Of a DNA stretch of 64,000 nucleotides, positions 9,618 through 19,211 are shown piece by piece. The translations under genes and the position numbers were made by a program. Every line of letters begins with the position of its first letter. Position 1 is the stretch's first letter. This DNA comes from Verrucomicrobiota bacterium (GTDB lineage Bacteria; Verrucomicrobiota; Verrucomicrobiia; Methylacidiphilales; JBCCWR01). The stretch is from assembly GCA_039192515.1 (NCBI GenBank), contig JBCCXA010000002.1, positions 62,001 to 126,000 on the forward strand, written 5' to 3'. The notes below the pieces were generated by a model. It worked only from the letters and a program-made list of their open reading frames with translations, was not told the origin of the DNA and made no database searches.

Positions 9618-9631
9618 ATTGCTAGAGGCTA
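9618..9631 (-). repeat. right arm of 14-bp inverted repeat flanking recG
   Basis: ATTGCTAGAGGCTA, the exact reverse complement of 7541-7554. It lies in the 54-bp gap between recG (stop 9586) and the DegP-like gene (start 9641). Confidence 0.5.
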
Positions 9632-9640
9632 AATAAAAAG

Positions 9641-11194
9641 ATGGAAAGGTTAATTAGTATTGTTGTTGCCCTTGTGGTGCTTGTTTTTTTTGTTTTTTGG
9701 GTGACTTCGGAAGAGCCTCTGCCTCTCGTTGAAGAACCAGAACCTGTGGTGGAAGAGGAGGTTCTAGATGCAGTTGAAGTGCCACCCATTGAAGAGGAAA
9801 AAAAAGATGAAACAGCAACCTTGAAGTCTCTATTCAAACAAGAAGAAGTTGTTCAGGACCCGCTACTGAATAAATTCAACACCGAGCTCGCGGACCTTGC
9901 ACTAAAGGCTGGGCAGTATGTGGTAGGTGTGATTGCCATAAGAAATAAAGATGAGGTGATAGCGGAGCATGAAGATATCAAGTGGTTAGGACTTGATGAT
10001 CTCCCAGAAGAGAGTTGCGTTTCTGGCACTGTTTTAAGTCAGGAGGGCTATATTGTTACAACTTTTAGAGCTATAGCAGGTGCACACACAATCAAAGTAA
10101 GTGTAGCTCGTGGATTGATGAAAGAGGCAGCTCTCATAGGAGCAGATCCTTATGCAAATATAGCTGTATTAAAAGTGGAGACAGAGCCCTTAGTTGAGGT
10201 GCCATGGGGAGATGCTGTTTCGGTCAGAAGAGGAGAGGTAGTGATGTGCGTTGCGAGTGGGGAGGGGTTCAGGAAATCATTTTTGTCAGGAGTGGTTAGT
10301 GATAAGCAGCGTGATGGTATACTAGCTGATGGGCTTTCTTACGAAAATTTTATCCAGTTAGATTTGCCACAGATATTCGGCAGTGACGGAGCTCCGGTTA
10401 TTAATGTTAAAGGTGAAGTTGTGGGCGTTTATTCTGAGGTAAAGATTCATCAAGCGACTAAATCTGGTTTTGCCTATGCTATTCCGAGTAATTTGGTTCG
10501 TTTTGTGACAGATTCTATCCTCAATAAAGGTGTAGTAGTGAGAGGAGGAATTGGAGTTCGTGTTCAAGCGATAGATGATCACATTGCTACAGCTTTTGCT
10601 TACTCTAGTGTAGAAGGAGCGCTAGTTTCAGATGTTTTTACTGGTGGATCTGCAGATATAGCTGGAGTAGCAGCTGGTGATATGATTGTAAAAGTTGGCG
10701 AGATAAAGGTCGATTCAGCCATGCAGTTAAGATTGCAAATTGCCCAAGCACCAGTTGGAAGCATGATGCCTATTGAAATTTTCAGAAGCGGTCAGTTCGT
10801 TCCATTAGAGGTATTAATTGAGCAGCGCTTGCCCCCAGCCTGGGTTTCAGGATTAATTCGACCTAAGGCTAGGTATTCAACGGAGCATTCCCAGAAGGAA
10901 GAAGTTAATAAAGTCATTTTGCAAGGTCTAAAGGTAGAGGAGCTTACTAGTACACTCATAAAAAAGTATGAATATCCCGCTGACTCTAAGGGATTGATTA
11001 TTACGGAGGTCATGGAAGAAAGTCCTGCAGAAAAGGCTGGGCTAAAAAAGGGGATGCAAATTTTGTCTGTTAATCATCAGTATGTTCATTCGATTGAGGA
11101 ATGGGAAACTGTCTTGGAAGATTCAGAGTTTCATGAAACCATCCTGTTATGGATCGAATGGAATACCGAGCGCAAGTACTATATCTTGCATTAA
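9641..11194 (+). CDS. catalytically dead DegP/HtrA-like PDZ protein
   Basis: 517 residues. One N-terminal transmembrane segment (about 4-22), an acidic Pro/Glu linker (24-60), a trypsin-like domain (about 85-290) and two PDZ domains (about 300-395 and 440-515). The protease fold aligns with DegP (SGTVLSQEGYIVTT, ANIAVLK, ENFIQLDLPQIFG), but all three catalytic residues are replaced. The His of TNxHVV is R143 in TTFRAIAG, the Asp is N173 in YANIAV, and the GNSGG Ser is D249 in GSDGA. It is therefore probably a periplasmic binding or regulatory protein rather than a protease. It follows recG by 54 bp on the same strand; an IS630 element abuts its stop codon. Confidence 0.85.
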   Translation: MERLISIVVALVVLVFFVFWVTSEEPLPLVEEPEPVVEEEVLDAVEVPPIEEEKKDETATLKSLFKQEEVVQDPLLNKFNTELADLALKAGQYVVGVIAIRNKDEVIAEHEDIKWLGLDDLPEESCVSGTVLSQEGYIVTTFRAIAGAHTIKVSVARGLMKEAALIGADPYANIAVLKVETEPLVEVPWGDAVSVRRGEVVMCVASGEGFRKSFLSGVVSDKQRDGILADGLSYENFIQLDLPQIFGSDGAPVINVKGEVVGVYSEVKIHQATKSGFAYAIPSNLVRFVTDSILNKGVVVRGGIGVRVQAIDDHIATAFAYSSVEGALVSDVFTGGSADIAGVAAGDMIVKVGEIKVDSAMQLRLQIAQAPVGSMMPIEIFRSGQFVPLEVLIEQRLPPAWVSGLIRPKARYSTEHSQKEEVNKVILQGLKVEELTSTLIKKYEYPADSKGLIITEVMEESPAEKAGLKKGMQILSVNHQYVHSIEEWETVLEDSEFHETILLWIEWNTERKYYILH

Positions 11195-12191
11195 CTAGAG
11201 CATTTTAGAATTCATTTTAAACATACTGGCAGTGGTTGAAAAAGTTTCTACAATCCTCTGCGGCAGATGAATCGAAGCTCTCATTAACAGCAGCAATGAG
11301 TTCATCCCAAGTTCTTTTAGCAGCGTTTCGCAATGGTGCTTTAAATTTAGAAAAAGCCATTTCGATAGGGTTAAGGTCCCGACTATAAGCAGGAAGATAA
11401 ACCAACGCAGCACCGACTTTTTCTATGGCCTCTCTCACGCCCTTGACTTTATGTGCAGGTAAATTATCCCAGATTACTATATCGCCCTGCTTTAAAGTAG
11501 GACATAAGTGTTGCCTGATATAGCTCAGAAATATTTCTCCATTCATGGCACCATCAATTAATGGTGGTATTGTTAGAGCCTCATATCTCAAAGCTGCTAG
11601 AAACGTGGAGCCAATGACCATACGGCACTTGGTCATGACACCGTTCTCCTCGTAAAGCTCTACCGTAAAGAGATGTCATCTTGGTATTCACTCCAGCTTC
11701 ATGAAGAAAAATGAGCTTCTCAGCTGGTCCCACATCCATTGTTCTCTTCTGGCTTTTATATCAGTGCGTCCACGCTCGCTGGCCCGAAACGTTTTTTTAA
11801 ACTATAGCCCATCTTGGTCAGATGATAGTGTAGCGTAGCCTGACTAATACTTAACTCAAATTGCTCATAGAGTTCTTCTTGAAGTTGTTCTAGGGTAATT
11901 CCGAGCTTTTGTTTAATTCATTGGATGATTTGTTGCTTATATGCTTGAAGTTTACTCTGAAGGTAACCTCCTCGCTGTTTATAATATACCTCGCCCTTTT
12001 CTCTATATCTTTTCCAATAGTTGTTCTATGAACTCCAAATGATACTGTTGCCTGGCTTTGGCTCATCCCTGCTTCTAGGGCTTCTATGATTTTCTCTCTT
12101 AGATCTTTACTATAAACTTTCATCTTTAAGCTTATATACCCACTATTCTTTCATGAACAGATTGTCGTTATTTAATTCTAAAATGCTCCAG
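11195..12191 (-). mobile_element. decayed IS630-family insertion sequence
   Basis: About 1.0 kb bounded by terminal inverted repeats: CTAGAGCATTTTAGAATT at 11195-11212 and AATTCTAAAATGCTCCAG at 12174-12191, complementary at 17 of 18 positions. IS630 elements insert at TA. A TA lies just outside the left core (11196-11197); the right side now reads CA (12189-12190), so one copy may have mutated. The element carries one broken transposase gene on the minus strand. It starts directly after the stop codon of the DegP-like gene and ends in a histidine kinase remnant. Confidence 0.85.
11217..12123 (-). pseudogene. IS630-family transposase, multiply disrupted
   Basis: The N-terminal helix-turn-helix part starts at 12123 (MKVYSKDLREKIIEAL). 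After TTIGK the frame shifts to WKRYREKGEVYYKQRGGYLQ, where an in-frame TGA interrupts QQIIQ*IKQKLGIT. The middle (TFRASERGRTDIKARR) shifts again before GPAEKLIFLHEAGVNTK, and once more before TFLAALRYEAL. The DDE domain ends normally (WDNLPAHK ... LNPIEMAFSKFK, stop at 11217). The first catalytic Asp of the usual DETG motif is now His (LHEAG). With at least three frameshifts, one stop and a lost catalytic residue, the gene is dead. Confidence 0.88.
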
Positions 12192-12492
12192 TAGGGGACG
12201 TGCTCAAATTTACTCTGGGACAGCAGCCTCCAGAGATTGAAATTTTGCCGTATGTAAAAATTGATGGACCTAATGAAGAAAAGGTATTCGAATTTGCGAT
12301 AGAGGACCTGGGATTTCCAAGCGGGCAAGAAAGCGGATCTTTGAAATCTTCTAGCGTGAGGCAGGGCAAGAGATTGAAGGCACTGGGGCAGGGTTGGCGA
12401 TTGTGCAAAACATTGTAAAAAAGGACAGAGGTAAGGTTTGGGTTGAGTCAGGTGAAAGCGGAGGCTCTGAGTTTACCTTTATCCTCGGTTAA
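12192..12492 (+). pseudogene. 3' remnant of a histidine kinase (HATPase domain)
   Basis: Directly after the IS end, one frame reads KVFEFAIEDLGFPSGQES. A shifted frame continues RIFEIF*REAGQEIEGTGAGLAIVQNIV and runs to VWVESGESGGSEFTFILG with a stop at 12490-12492. This is the N-box/G-box end of a phytochrome-type histidine kinase HATPase domain (compare DNGIGIP, RIFEIFQRLH, GTGIGLAIV). It contains a frameshift and an in-frame TAG. The N-terminal half is missing, so the IS insertion was probably followed by an adjacent deletion. Confidence 0.75.
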
Positions 12493-12546
12493 AGGGTAAG
12501 GTTTAAGACATGATCTGGCAGAGAAATTAACATGGATTATAGGCTT

Positions 12547-15500
12547 TTAATTTTCTTCTGGAACATCAACCTGAAGTAGATAATTAATGAAACGGCGAGG
12601 GTTGATCATGACGGATGATACCAATTCAAAAGTAACGGTAACAAAGCCATCTACCGGATCTGGAATAGAAATCGTTTGTTGATAATGCAGTGGATTTAAG
12701 GGATCGCTACCTAAAATACCGTCTTCCCAGACGATTAAATCAGAAGAGATTTCAATTTTTTCTATAAATGGGTCGGGAATATTCTCTACCCGGTGCAGGA
12801 TAAGGTTGAAATGGAGCATATCGTCGGTGCCTGGCCTGATTTCAACAGATAATGGAAGAGTGCCGTCACTGTCAGCAACATTAGGATCGAATCCGAAAAG
12901 GTGCTCATAGATATTAATCAAATTATCTTCGTCCGGATCAGCAAATTCTCCCCACACGGTTGAACGTGTCGCAGAATTGCCGACATCATCTGGGAAGTTC
13001 AGCACATTCCATAGTCCGTATTTGGTTGCGGTGACAGTTACTGTTATTGTTGGACTATAGAGAATGTCATTTTCATTCTCCACGCTGACCCAAAAGAGGT
13101 AATGGCCCTCGGGCAGTATTTCCGTTGATAATTCGGAAGTCGTAATGGTAGTAAATGGATTTGAGGTGTCTCCACTTTCACCAGCATACCATTGATAGAA
13201 TGCTTGTCTCGTAGCACCTGTGACAGATAGGGTCACTTCTTCATCAATATCAACGTCAAGTTCTATTGGGTCAATGGAAATGATAGGTGGGGTGTACTCA
13301 ATAGCTCCTAACTCTACCGTCGATTGATTGATGCGAGGTAGGTCACGGATATCAGAGGTTGCGTAGACTGGGAGAACTGTATTATTTCCGATATTTAGGG
13401 CAGGAGAGTTTGGTAGGAGGCGTAGATCATCGTCTAAGCTTCCTAAAATGTTATCAATACCATCTACATCTAGAAATAAAGGATCGGGGACATCTTGAGC
13501 TGTGGGGTTGCCGGGAACATTATTCCCAGCGTCTATACTGCCGAGAAGAATGCCTACCCCACCTTGAATTAGACTGTAAGAAATGATAGGTAGTCCATTC
13601 TGGCTATAGATTTGCTCAAGAGAATTAAGTGTTGCCGATGAAGTGTTACCCCACAAGATAGAATTAGTGACAGATGTTGGACTGGTCTCATTGTAGATGC
13701 CACCACCTTGCTGAACAGCAGAGTTTCCACTTACAGTTAGATTGATAAAGCTCGGGGAACTGTTGACGTTAAAAATAGCACCTCCAGAATCAGTTGCCGA
13801 ATTCCCCGAATAAACTGCGTTACTTACAATCGGGTCGCTAGAGAAGATATTATAGAGGCCTCCCCCTGCTATAGCGGAGTTACCTATAAATGAGACTCGA
13901 TCCATATCTGGAGAACTATTCAATGTATTATAAACACCTCCTCCGCTTGCAGCATCATTACCGAAGAATAAAAGGTTCTCCATACTTGGAGAGCTGTTAT
14001 TGCGCAGGTAGATGGCGCCTCCTTGGATAGCAAGGTTGCCGCTGAGTGTGAGATTTAGAAGAGTAGGGCTACCGGTAATGGCAAAGATTCCACCACCACT
14101 ATTTAGATTTGATTCTGAGCCTTGTAGATCTTGATTAGACTGTCCTCCTGTAATAATAAATCCATCTAATACCGCGGTGTTATCGACTCCGCTGGCTGTA
14201 ACGACGCTGAGGCTGTTGATACCTTGAATGTCTGAAGCACTTCGAACGACCCCATCGGAATCTGTGATATCAGGATTTGTAAAGCTATCGATATCTCCGC
14301 TTAGTATGGTTTTATTAAGTTCCCAATCGCGTTGGGATAGTTCGGTTTCATTACCGGAGAATCCCCCATAAATAGAGACTCCATCTAGTAATTGGAAAGT
14401 AGCTGAGCGCTCTAAAGGATTAATGGTAGGTTTATAAATTCCACTTGCTACCCAAATCTCGTTAGTGCTTTGATTTTGAACAGAAACTAAAGCATCTTGA
14501 AGAGAGAGGAATGCATGATCCCAAGAGGATCCATCTTGTGAGCCAAGAATTGCAGTCCGGTCGACAAAAATGGGTCGAGCTTCATAAGCGCCTATATCCA
14601 CCACACCATTTACAATGCGTATTGAACCTAAGTAGTCGGTTGAAATATTGTTGGGTAGATCCATATTACTGCCCTGATTGATAGCTGGAGAGGAGGGTAA
14701 CAGCGATAAATCATCATCCAAATTTCCGAAAATATCATCTACCCCATCTGGATCTACAAACTGAGGGTCTACATTTAGGATATGGGCCCCATTCGGGTAG
14801 CCCCCCTGGATAATGGAGTTAGATAAAAAAGGAATAAGTATAGGAGAAGAAAGTTGTTGCTCAGAGATAGAACCTGTGCCAGCACTGTTATTCCAAAAAA
14901 TACTGTTAGAAATCATTCCACCACTTCCTAAATCATTGAAAATTCCACCGCCATCCGAAGTGGCGAAATTTTGAGATAAGGTAGCATTAACGATTGAAGG
15001 GGCGCTGTTCGAATTGGATATGGCGCCTCCAGAATTAGCAGTATTTCCATTTGCTACCAAATTAGCAATCGTTGCCCAGCTGCCAATATTATGTATTCCC
15101 CCGCCTTTCTCGGTGGCTGAGTTACCCAAGAGAAGTAGGCGATTGATGAGAGGATCGCTCCCATTCGTATTCGATAGTCCGCCTCCATTTGTCGCTTGGT
15201 TGTCAATCAACTGAAGGTTGGTTAGTTGTGGAGAGCTATTGTCTAGATATAGAGCGCCACCAGAATCTGCAGCGAAATTTCCTTGAAAGATGATATTTGT
15301 TAATGAGGGGTTACTGTCTTCGATTAACATACCGCCTCCATTGCTATTTGCATAACCACCAGTGATAACAAACCCATCTAGAATTGCTGAGGATCCAACC
15401 CCTATTGCGCTTAGCACGGAGCGGCTATTGGTTGTGTGGCCCGTTACCGAGGATAGATCACTAATAATGGGAACTTGGCTATCATTTTGGTCAATATCGC

Positions 15501-17679
15501 CACTAAGAATAGTGGGAGTTGCTTGGGGAGTGCGATCGGAAGTGGAATCCTCATTGCCTGAGAAACTTCCATAAAGCTCAACTCCAGTGATCAGTTGAAA
15601 GGACGCATCACGGTCGGTTGAAACAGCAGTTGGATAATAGATTCCAGTAGCCACCCATATCTCTTGACCTAAGACAGCAGCCGAAAGTGCACTTTGTATA
15701 TGAATAAATGCATTGGTCCAGGAGGTTCCATTATTGCTGCCAGATGTTGCCAATAAGTCGACATAAAGAACATTAAACTCATAAGCACCTAGGTCGATGA
15801 CCGAGTTATAAATACGAGGCGAGCCTTTTAGATCAGTGGCTGGTAGAGTTGGAGTCGTTGTATTATTGCCCACATCTAAGGCAGGAGAGCTACCTTTCAA
15901 ACGTAAGTCGCCAGCAAGCGTATCTACAAATAAAGGGTTAGGGCTACCAGGAACGTTATTACCGTTGTCAATACTACCTGTAGGCAGCCCACCTTGGATC
16001 AAACTATAGGCAATTTCAGGAGTGCTATTTTGATTGCTAATCTGTCTATCTGCTACTGTAATCGAACTCGAAAGATTGCCCCAAAAGATACTATTTATGA
16101 TAGAGACTAAACCGCTATCGATAGATCTCATCGCACCTCCATCAAAGGAGGCAACATTTGCACTAAAAGTTGTATTAATCAGTGAGGCAGAGGCACCGTT
16201 GGAGTTATGGATGCCTCCACCATTTAAACTCACGGTATTACGATCAAAAGTAACATTTACCAGAGTAGGATTACTCGTGCTACCTGTATTATCTATACCG
16301 CCACCTTGGGCAGCAGAATTTAGAAGAAACGCAACATTGGATAGATCGGGAGAACTGCCTTGATTGTATATTCCCCCGCCTTCATTTAGAGCTCTGTTTT
16401 CTTGGAAAGTGCACATATTAAATTTGGGGGCACTTGAGAAGAGGTTTGCTACTCCACCTCCTAACTCGGCTTCATTATTTGTAAAAGAGACGTTGGTTAG
16501 TAGAGGGGAGCTAGTTTGATTAGTAAGAGCCCCACCATTGCCTTCCCCTCCAATACCGACGACGAGATTCTCCTGAAACTCAACGTTATTTAGAATAGGG
16601 TTACTCGAAATATTAAACATCCCTCCACCACTGGTTTCTGCCATATTTTTGATGAATGTAACGCCTGCTAAATTTGGCGAGCTTGAGTCGCAGAATAAGC
16701 CCCCACCAATAACGGCACTGTTATCTTCAAAAATGGTATCAGTGATATTTGAGAAGAGGCTAAGATTAGTGCTCATTCCTCCACCGAATTCTGCAGTGTT
16801 ATTGATAAACTTGACTTGATTTAATGATGGGGAACTGCCGCGGCTAAACATGCCACCTCCATTGAGGTCGGCATGATTTTCTTCAAAAGTGACATTGATT
16901 AAGACAGGAGCGCTATTACTTTGATTTAGAATGCCGCCGCCGCCATTAGTAGCGAGGTTGTAAACAATAGTTACTTGGTTTAGGAGAGGGCTGCTATCGT
17001 CATTTAATATGCCACCGCCATTAGTAGCAGAATTTCCGCTAATAGTAAGGTTGCTTAAAGTAGGATTGCCAGACTGATTGTAAATGCCTGCACCATTATT
17101 TGCAGAGGCAGGAAGCAAGGTGTCTGAGAGTCCTGCTGTAATGACAAAGCCGTCTAATAGTGCGGTATTGTTTGTTCCACTTCCAGTTACTACGCTAAAG
17201 GAATTGCCACCTTGGATCTTTGCTACATCAAGGACTATGTCACCTCCAAGGTCATCTCCATCGATATCACCACTTAAGATCGTCAAATTGGCCTCCCAGT
17301 CTCTTTGTTCCAGAAGGGTCTCAGAGCCATTAAAACCTCCGTATATAGAAACGTTGTTGAGAAGATGGAATGTCGCACTGCGGTTCAGACTATCGCTAGT
17401 GGGGTAATAGACGCCTGCCATTACCCAAACGGTATCGCCTGGAGAGGCTATGTTTTGTAAAGCATTCTGGAGCTCTGCTGCATTGCTCCAATTAGACCCA
17501 TCAGCTAAACCCTGAGGAATGGGTTTTACATAAATAATTGCAGCTGGAGAAGGAGCCGATAATAAAAAAATCAGGGCAAGCTTTTTACAGAGTAATTTGC
17601 ATAATGGTTCAAATAGACTGCGGTTAGAAAGCTCCTTAAAAATTGGAGCAGCTTTAAAAATCTTTGTTCGCTGATACAC
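12547..17679 (-). CDS. giant secreted beta-helix (POMP-repeat) surface protein
   Basis: 1710 residues. GTG start with a GGGGAG ribosome-binding site 8 bases upstream; N-terminal signal peptide with hydrophobic core LALIFLLSAPSPAA (about 33-46). It contains three long tandem modules. Each opens with [IL][YF]VD/K...G(S/T)xW..A, continues to TILSGDID, and then runs through many parallel beta-helix turns of the type GGGI.N.SS.P.L.NV.F..N.A, the chlamydial polymorphic outer-membrane protein motif (GGG[IM] plus FxxN). After the third module come an Ig-like stretch (about 1500-1570) and an Asp-rich DPDEDNLINIYEHLFGFDP segment, probably calcium binding. A beta-sandwich-like tail without an autotransporter barrel ends the protein. 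Likely an adhesin or surface-layer component. Confidence 0.8.
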   Translation of the reverse strand: MYQRTKIFKAAPIFKELSNRSLFEPLCKLLCKKLALIFLLSAPSPAAIIYVKPIPQGLADGSNWSNAAELQNALQNIASPGDTVWVMAGVYYPTSDSLNRSATFHLLNNVSIYGGFNGSETLLEQRDWEANLTILSGDIDGDDLGGDIVLDVAKIQGGNSFSVVTGSGTNNTALLDGFVITAGLSDTLLPASANNGAGIYNQSGNPTLSNLTISGNSATNGGGILNDDSSPLLNQVTIVYNLATNGGGGILNQSNSAPVLINVTFEENHADLNGGGMFSRGSSPSLNQVKFINNTAEFGGGMSTNLSLFSNITDTIFEDNSAVIGGGLFCDSSSPNLAGVTFIKNMAETSGGGMFNISSNPILNNVEFQENLVVGIGGEGNGGALTNQTSSPLLTNVSFTNNEAELGGGVANLFSSAPKFNMCTFQENRALNEGGGIYNQGSSPDLSNVAFLLNSAAQGGGIDNTGSTSNPTLVNVTFDRNTVSLNGGGIHNSNGASASLINTTFSANVASFDGGAMRSIDSGLVSIINSIFWGNLSSSITVADRQISNQNSTPEIAYSLIQGGLPTGSIDNGNNVPGSPNPLFVDTLAGDLRLKGSSPALDVGNNTTTPTLPATDLKGSPRIYNSVIDLGAYEFNVLYVDLLATSGSNNGTSWTNAFIHIQSALSAAVLGQEIWVATGIYYPTAVSTDRDASFQLITGVELYGSFSGNEDSTSDRTPQATPTILSGDIDQNDSQVPIISDLSSVTGHTTNSRSVLSAIGVGSSAILDGFVITGGYANSNGGGMLIEDSNPSLTNIIFQGNFAADSGGALYLDNSSPQLTNLQLIDNQATNGGGLSNTNGSDPLINRLLLLGNSATEKGGGIHNIGSWATIANLVANGNTANSGGAISNSNSAPSIVNATLSQNFATSDGGGIFNDLGSGGMISNSIFWNNSAGTGSISEQQLSSPILIPFLSNSIIQGGYPNGAHILNVDPQFVDPDGVDDIFGNLDDDLSLLPSSPAINQGSNMDLPNNISTDYLGSIRIVNGVVDIGAYEARPIFVDRTAILGSQDGSSWDHAFLSLQDALVSVQNQSTNEIWVASGIYKPTINPLERSATFQLLDGVSIYGGFSGNETELSQRDWELNKTILSGDIDSFTNPDITDSDGVVRSASDIQGINSLSVVTASGVDNTAVLDGFIITGGQSNQDLQGSESNLNSGGGIFAITGSPTLLNLTLSGNLAIQGGAIYLRNNSSPSMENLLFFGNDAASGGGVYNTLNSSPDMDRVSFIGNSAIAGGGLYNIFSSDPIVSNAVYSGNSATDSGGAIFNVNSSPSFINLTVSGNSAVQQGGGIYNETSPTSVTNSILWGNTSSATLNSLEQIYSQNGLPIISYSLIQGGVGILLGSIDAGNNVPGNPTAQDVPDPLFLDVDGIDNILGSLDDDLRLLPNSPALNIGNNTVLPVYATSDIRDLPRINQSTVELGAIEYTPPIISIDPIELDVDIDEEVTLSVTGATRQAFYQWYAGESGDTSNPFTTITTSELSTEILPEGHYLFWVSVENENDILYSPTITVTVTATKYGLWNVLNFPDDVGNSATRSTVWGEFADPDEDNLINIYEHLFGFDPNVADSDGTLPLSVEIRPGTDDMLHFNLILHRVENIPDPFIEKIEISSDLIVWEDGILGSDPLNPLHYQQTISIPDPVDGFVTVTFELVSSVMINPRRFINYLLQVDVPEEN

Positions 17680-17722
17680 TGATTCATCTCCCCAAATTCA
17701 AATAATAGAGTCCCTTTATTGC

Positions 17723-19195
17723 CTACTCAGTCTCTATTACACAATTAAATGGAGGTGGAAAAGGGGGAGGCAACACACCACAAGATTCAGGATGTGGCAG
17801 AGGTTGCTCAGCTACTTCGGGTAAATCAGCCACTAAAGGATAATCAACCACTGGCACATACTCTCCCATAAAGCCTCCCATTGGGTTATGTTCTGAAGTT
17901 TTAAAAGGAACTGACTGTGCAGAGCCGCAGAAATCAACATCGGGTAGAATAGTTCGTATGGCCATGGCACGAACATTTTCATAGCCCTCGAGCTCCGAGA
18001 AATCAAAAAACGTGTAAAAGTTTTCAGGTGTGACATAAGCAGGAGCAGTACCTCCTAGGCCAATGATAAGATTTACATAGCCATCAGGATCTAATATTAA
18101 CTCATCATCACTTATGGTTGCCAAGGTAACGGGGTCTACTTGGAATGATAGGCTCCAATAACGTAGTTCTTCATTGCCCGTCATGATCTCTCCCGTAGTG
18201 GGTAATTTGGCCATGACTGGTAACTTGAAGCGTAACCGGATGAATCTCTCTCCAGATAGTAAAGGCGGCATAATCCAAGTGGGGATTTCTGCGCTTAAGT
18301 AACCGGAGTCGGGGTTTCCTGCGGCAACGTGCTCAGTTCCGCGAGTCCAATAAATATCACTCTCTGGATCAGGCCAGTAACATTTTTTAGGTTGGAACAC
18401 TTCATTATACCATTTCAGAGTCCATATTTCCAATTGTGGGAGAAATGGTTCAAGATAGGCGTCATTAAAAAAGACTATTCCTTTTTGAAAGGCCTCTAAC
18501 TGAGTAAGGGCTTGGCCTGTTGCAACTTCTCGGACGATAACAACCGGACGGGCTAAAGGCAAAATTCCATTATCTTCACCTTTAATGAAGCGACGAAACG
18601 TAATGGTTCCTGCGAGGTTATCTCCACCGATATATGGTGGAACCCACGCCGGTAGATTTTCTTCATGATTCCAACTGACAGATTCATTGCGTTTGGAAGC
18701 ATCCAGAAAATTGTCGCGCACATTATAACCCTCCAGGCTACAACCAGGTAAGATGGTATCAGGATTTGGCTCTCCTCCCCCAAAGCTGATAACACCTGCA
18801 TAGAGTTGATCCTCTTTGTATTGAATATTTGAACGAAAATGGTTTTGGTAAAACCATTTTAGAGGTTTTAGCTCAAAGTCACGGATGTAATCCGTCGTAG
18901 CTAAATAGTCATCATAAACAACAAAGGATGCAAATCTCGCTTGTGGATATTCACCTACAAAGATTAATTCATAGCGCGGGTCTACGCGATACCTGATCAC
19001 GTCATAAGACGCCTTGAGATCTGAGCCTCTGTCACCTTGATTGCTTCCATCGCCAAAGACAATGGTATATTCAGGCTTAAAAAAATTAGTAAAGAAATCG
19101 CCTTCTGGGTCAATCTCTGGTCCTGAGTCTTGTCCTTTTAATGATGATAAGCTAAGTAAGCTTACCCCTGCTAGAATTAGCAATAATTTTTTCAT
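17723..19195 (-). CDS. secreted protein of unrecognised family
   Basis: 490 residues from ATG 19195, which gives a clean signal peptide (MKKLLLILAGVSLLSLSS). An upstream in-frame TTG at 19222 would overlap the preceding esterase gene and add a non-signal leader. No catalytic motif identified. The stretch YELIFVGEYPQARFASFVVYDDY resembles VFVGVTPPKCRYYGIVPY in the two paralogues at 20922-23807, which suggests a shared fold, perhaps distantly like DUF1254 proteins. The C-terminus is Pro/Cys-rich. Lies 16 bp downstream of the esterase gene and probably shares its transcript. Confidence 0.6.
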   Translation of the reverse strand: MKKLLLILAGVSLLSLSSLKGQDSGPEIDPEGDFFTNFFKPEYTIVFGDGSNQGDRGSDLKASYDVIRYRVDPRYELIFVGEYPQARFASFVVYDDYLATTDYIRDFELKPLKWFYQNHFRSNIQYKEDQLYAGVISFGGGEPNPDTILPGCSLEGYNVRDNFLDASKRNESVSWNHEENLPAWVPPYIGGDNLAGTITFRRFIKGEDNGILPLARPVVIVREVATGQALTQLEAFQKGIVFFNDAYLEPFLPQLEIWTLKWYNEVFQPKKCYWPDPESDIYWTRGTEHVAAGNPDSGYLSAEIPTWIMPPLLSGERFIRLRFKLPVMAKLPTTGEIMTGNEELRYWSLSFQVDPVTLATISDDELILDPDGYVNLIIGLGGTAPAYVTPENFYTFFDFSELEGYENVRAMAIRTILPDVDFCGSAQSVPFKTSEHNPMGGFMGEYVPVVDYPLVADLPEVAEQPLPHPESCGVLPPPFPPPFNCVIETE

Positions 19196-19211
19196 ATAGT
19201 GTATAATATAT

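Noticed and set aside
12547..17679. Short repeated motifs that could suggest a repeat array or CRISPR
   Set aside because: They are protein-level beta-helix repeats with variable DNA; there are no identical direct repeats with unique spacers.
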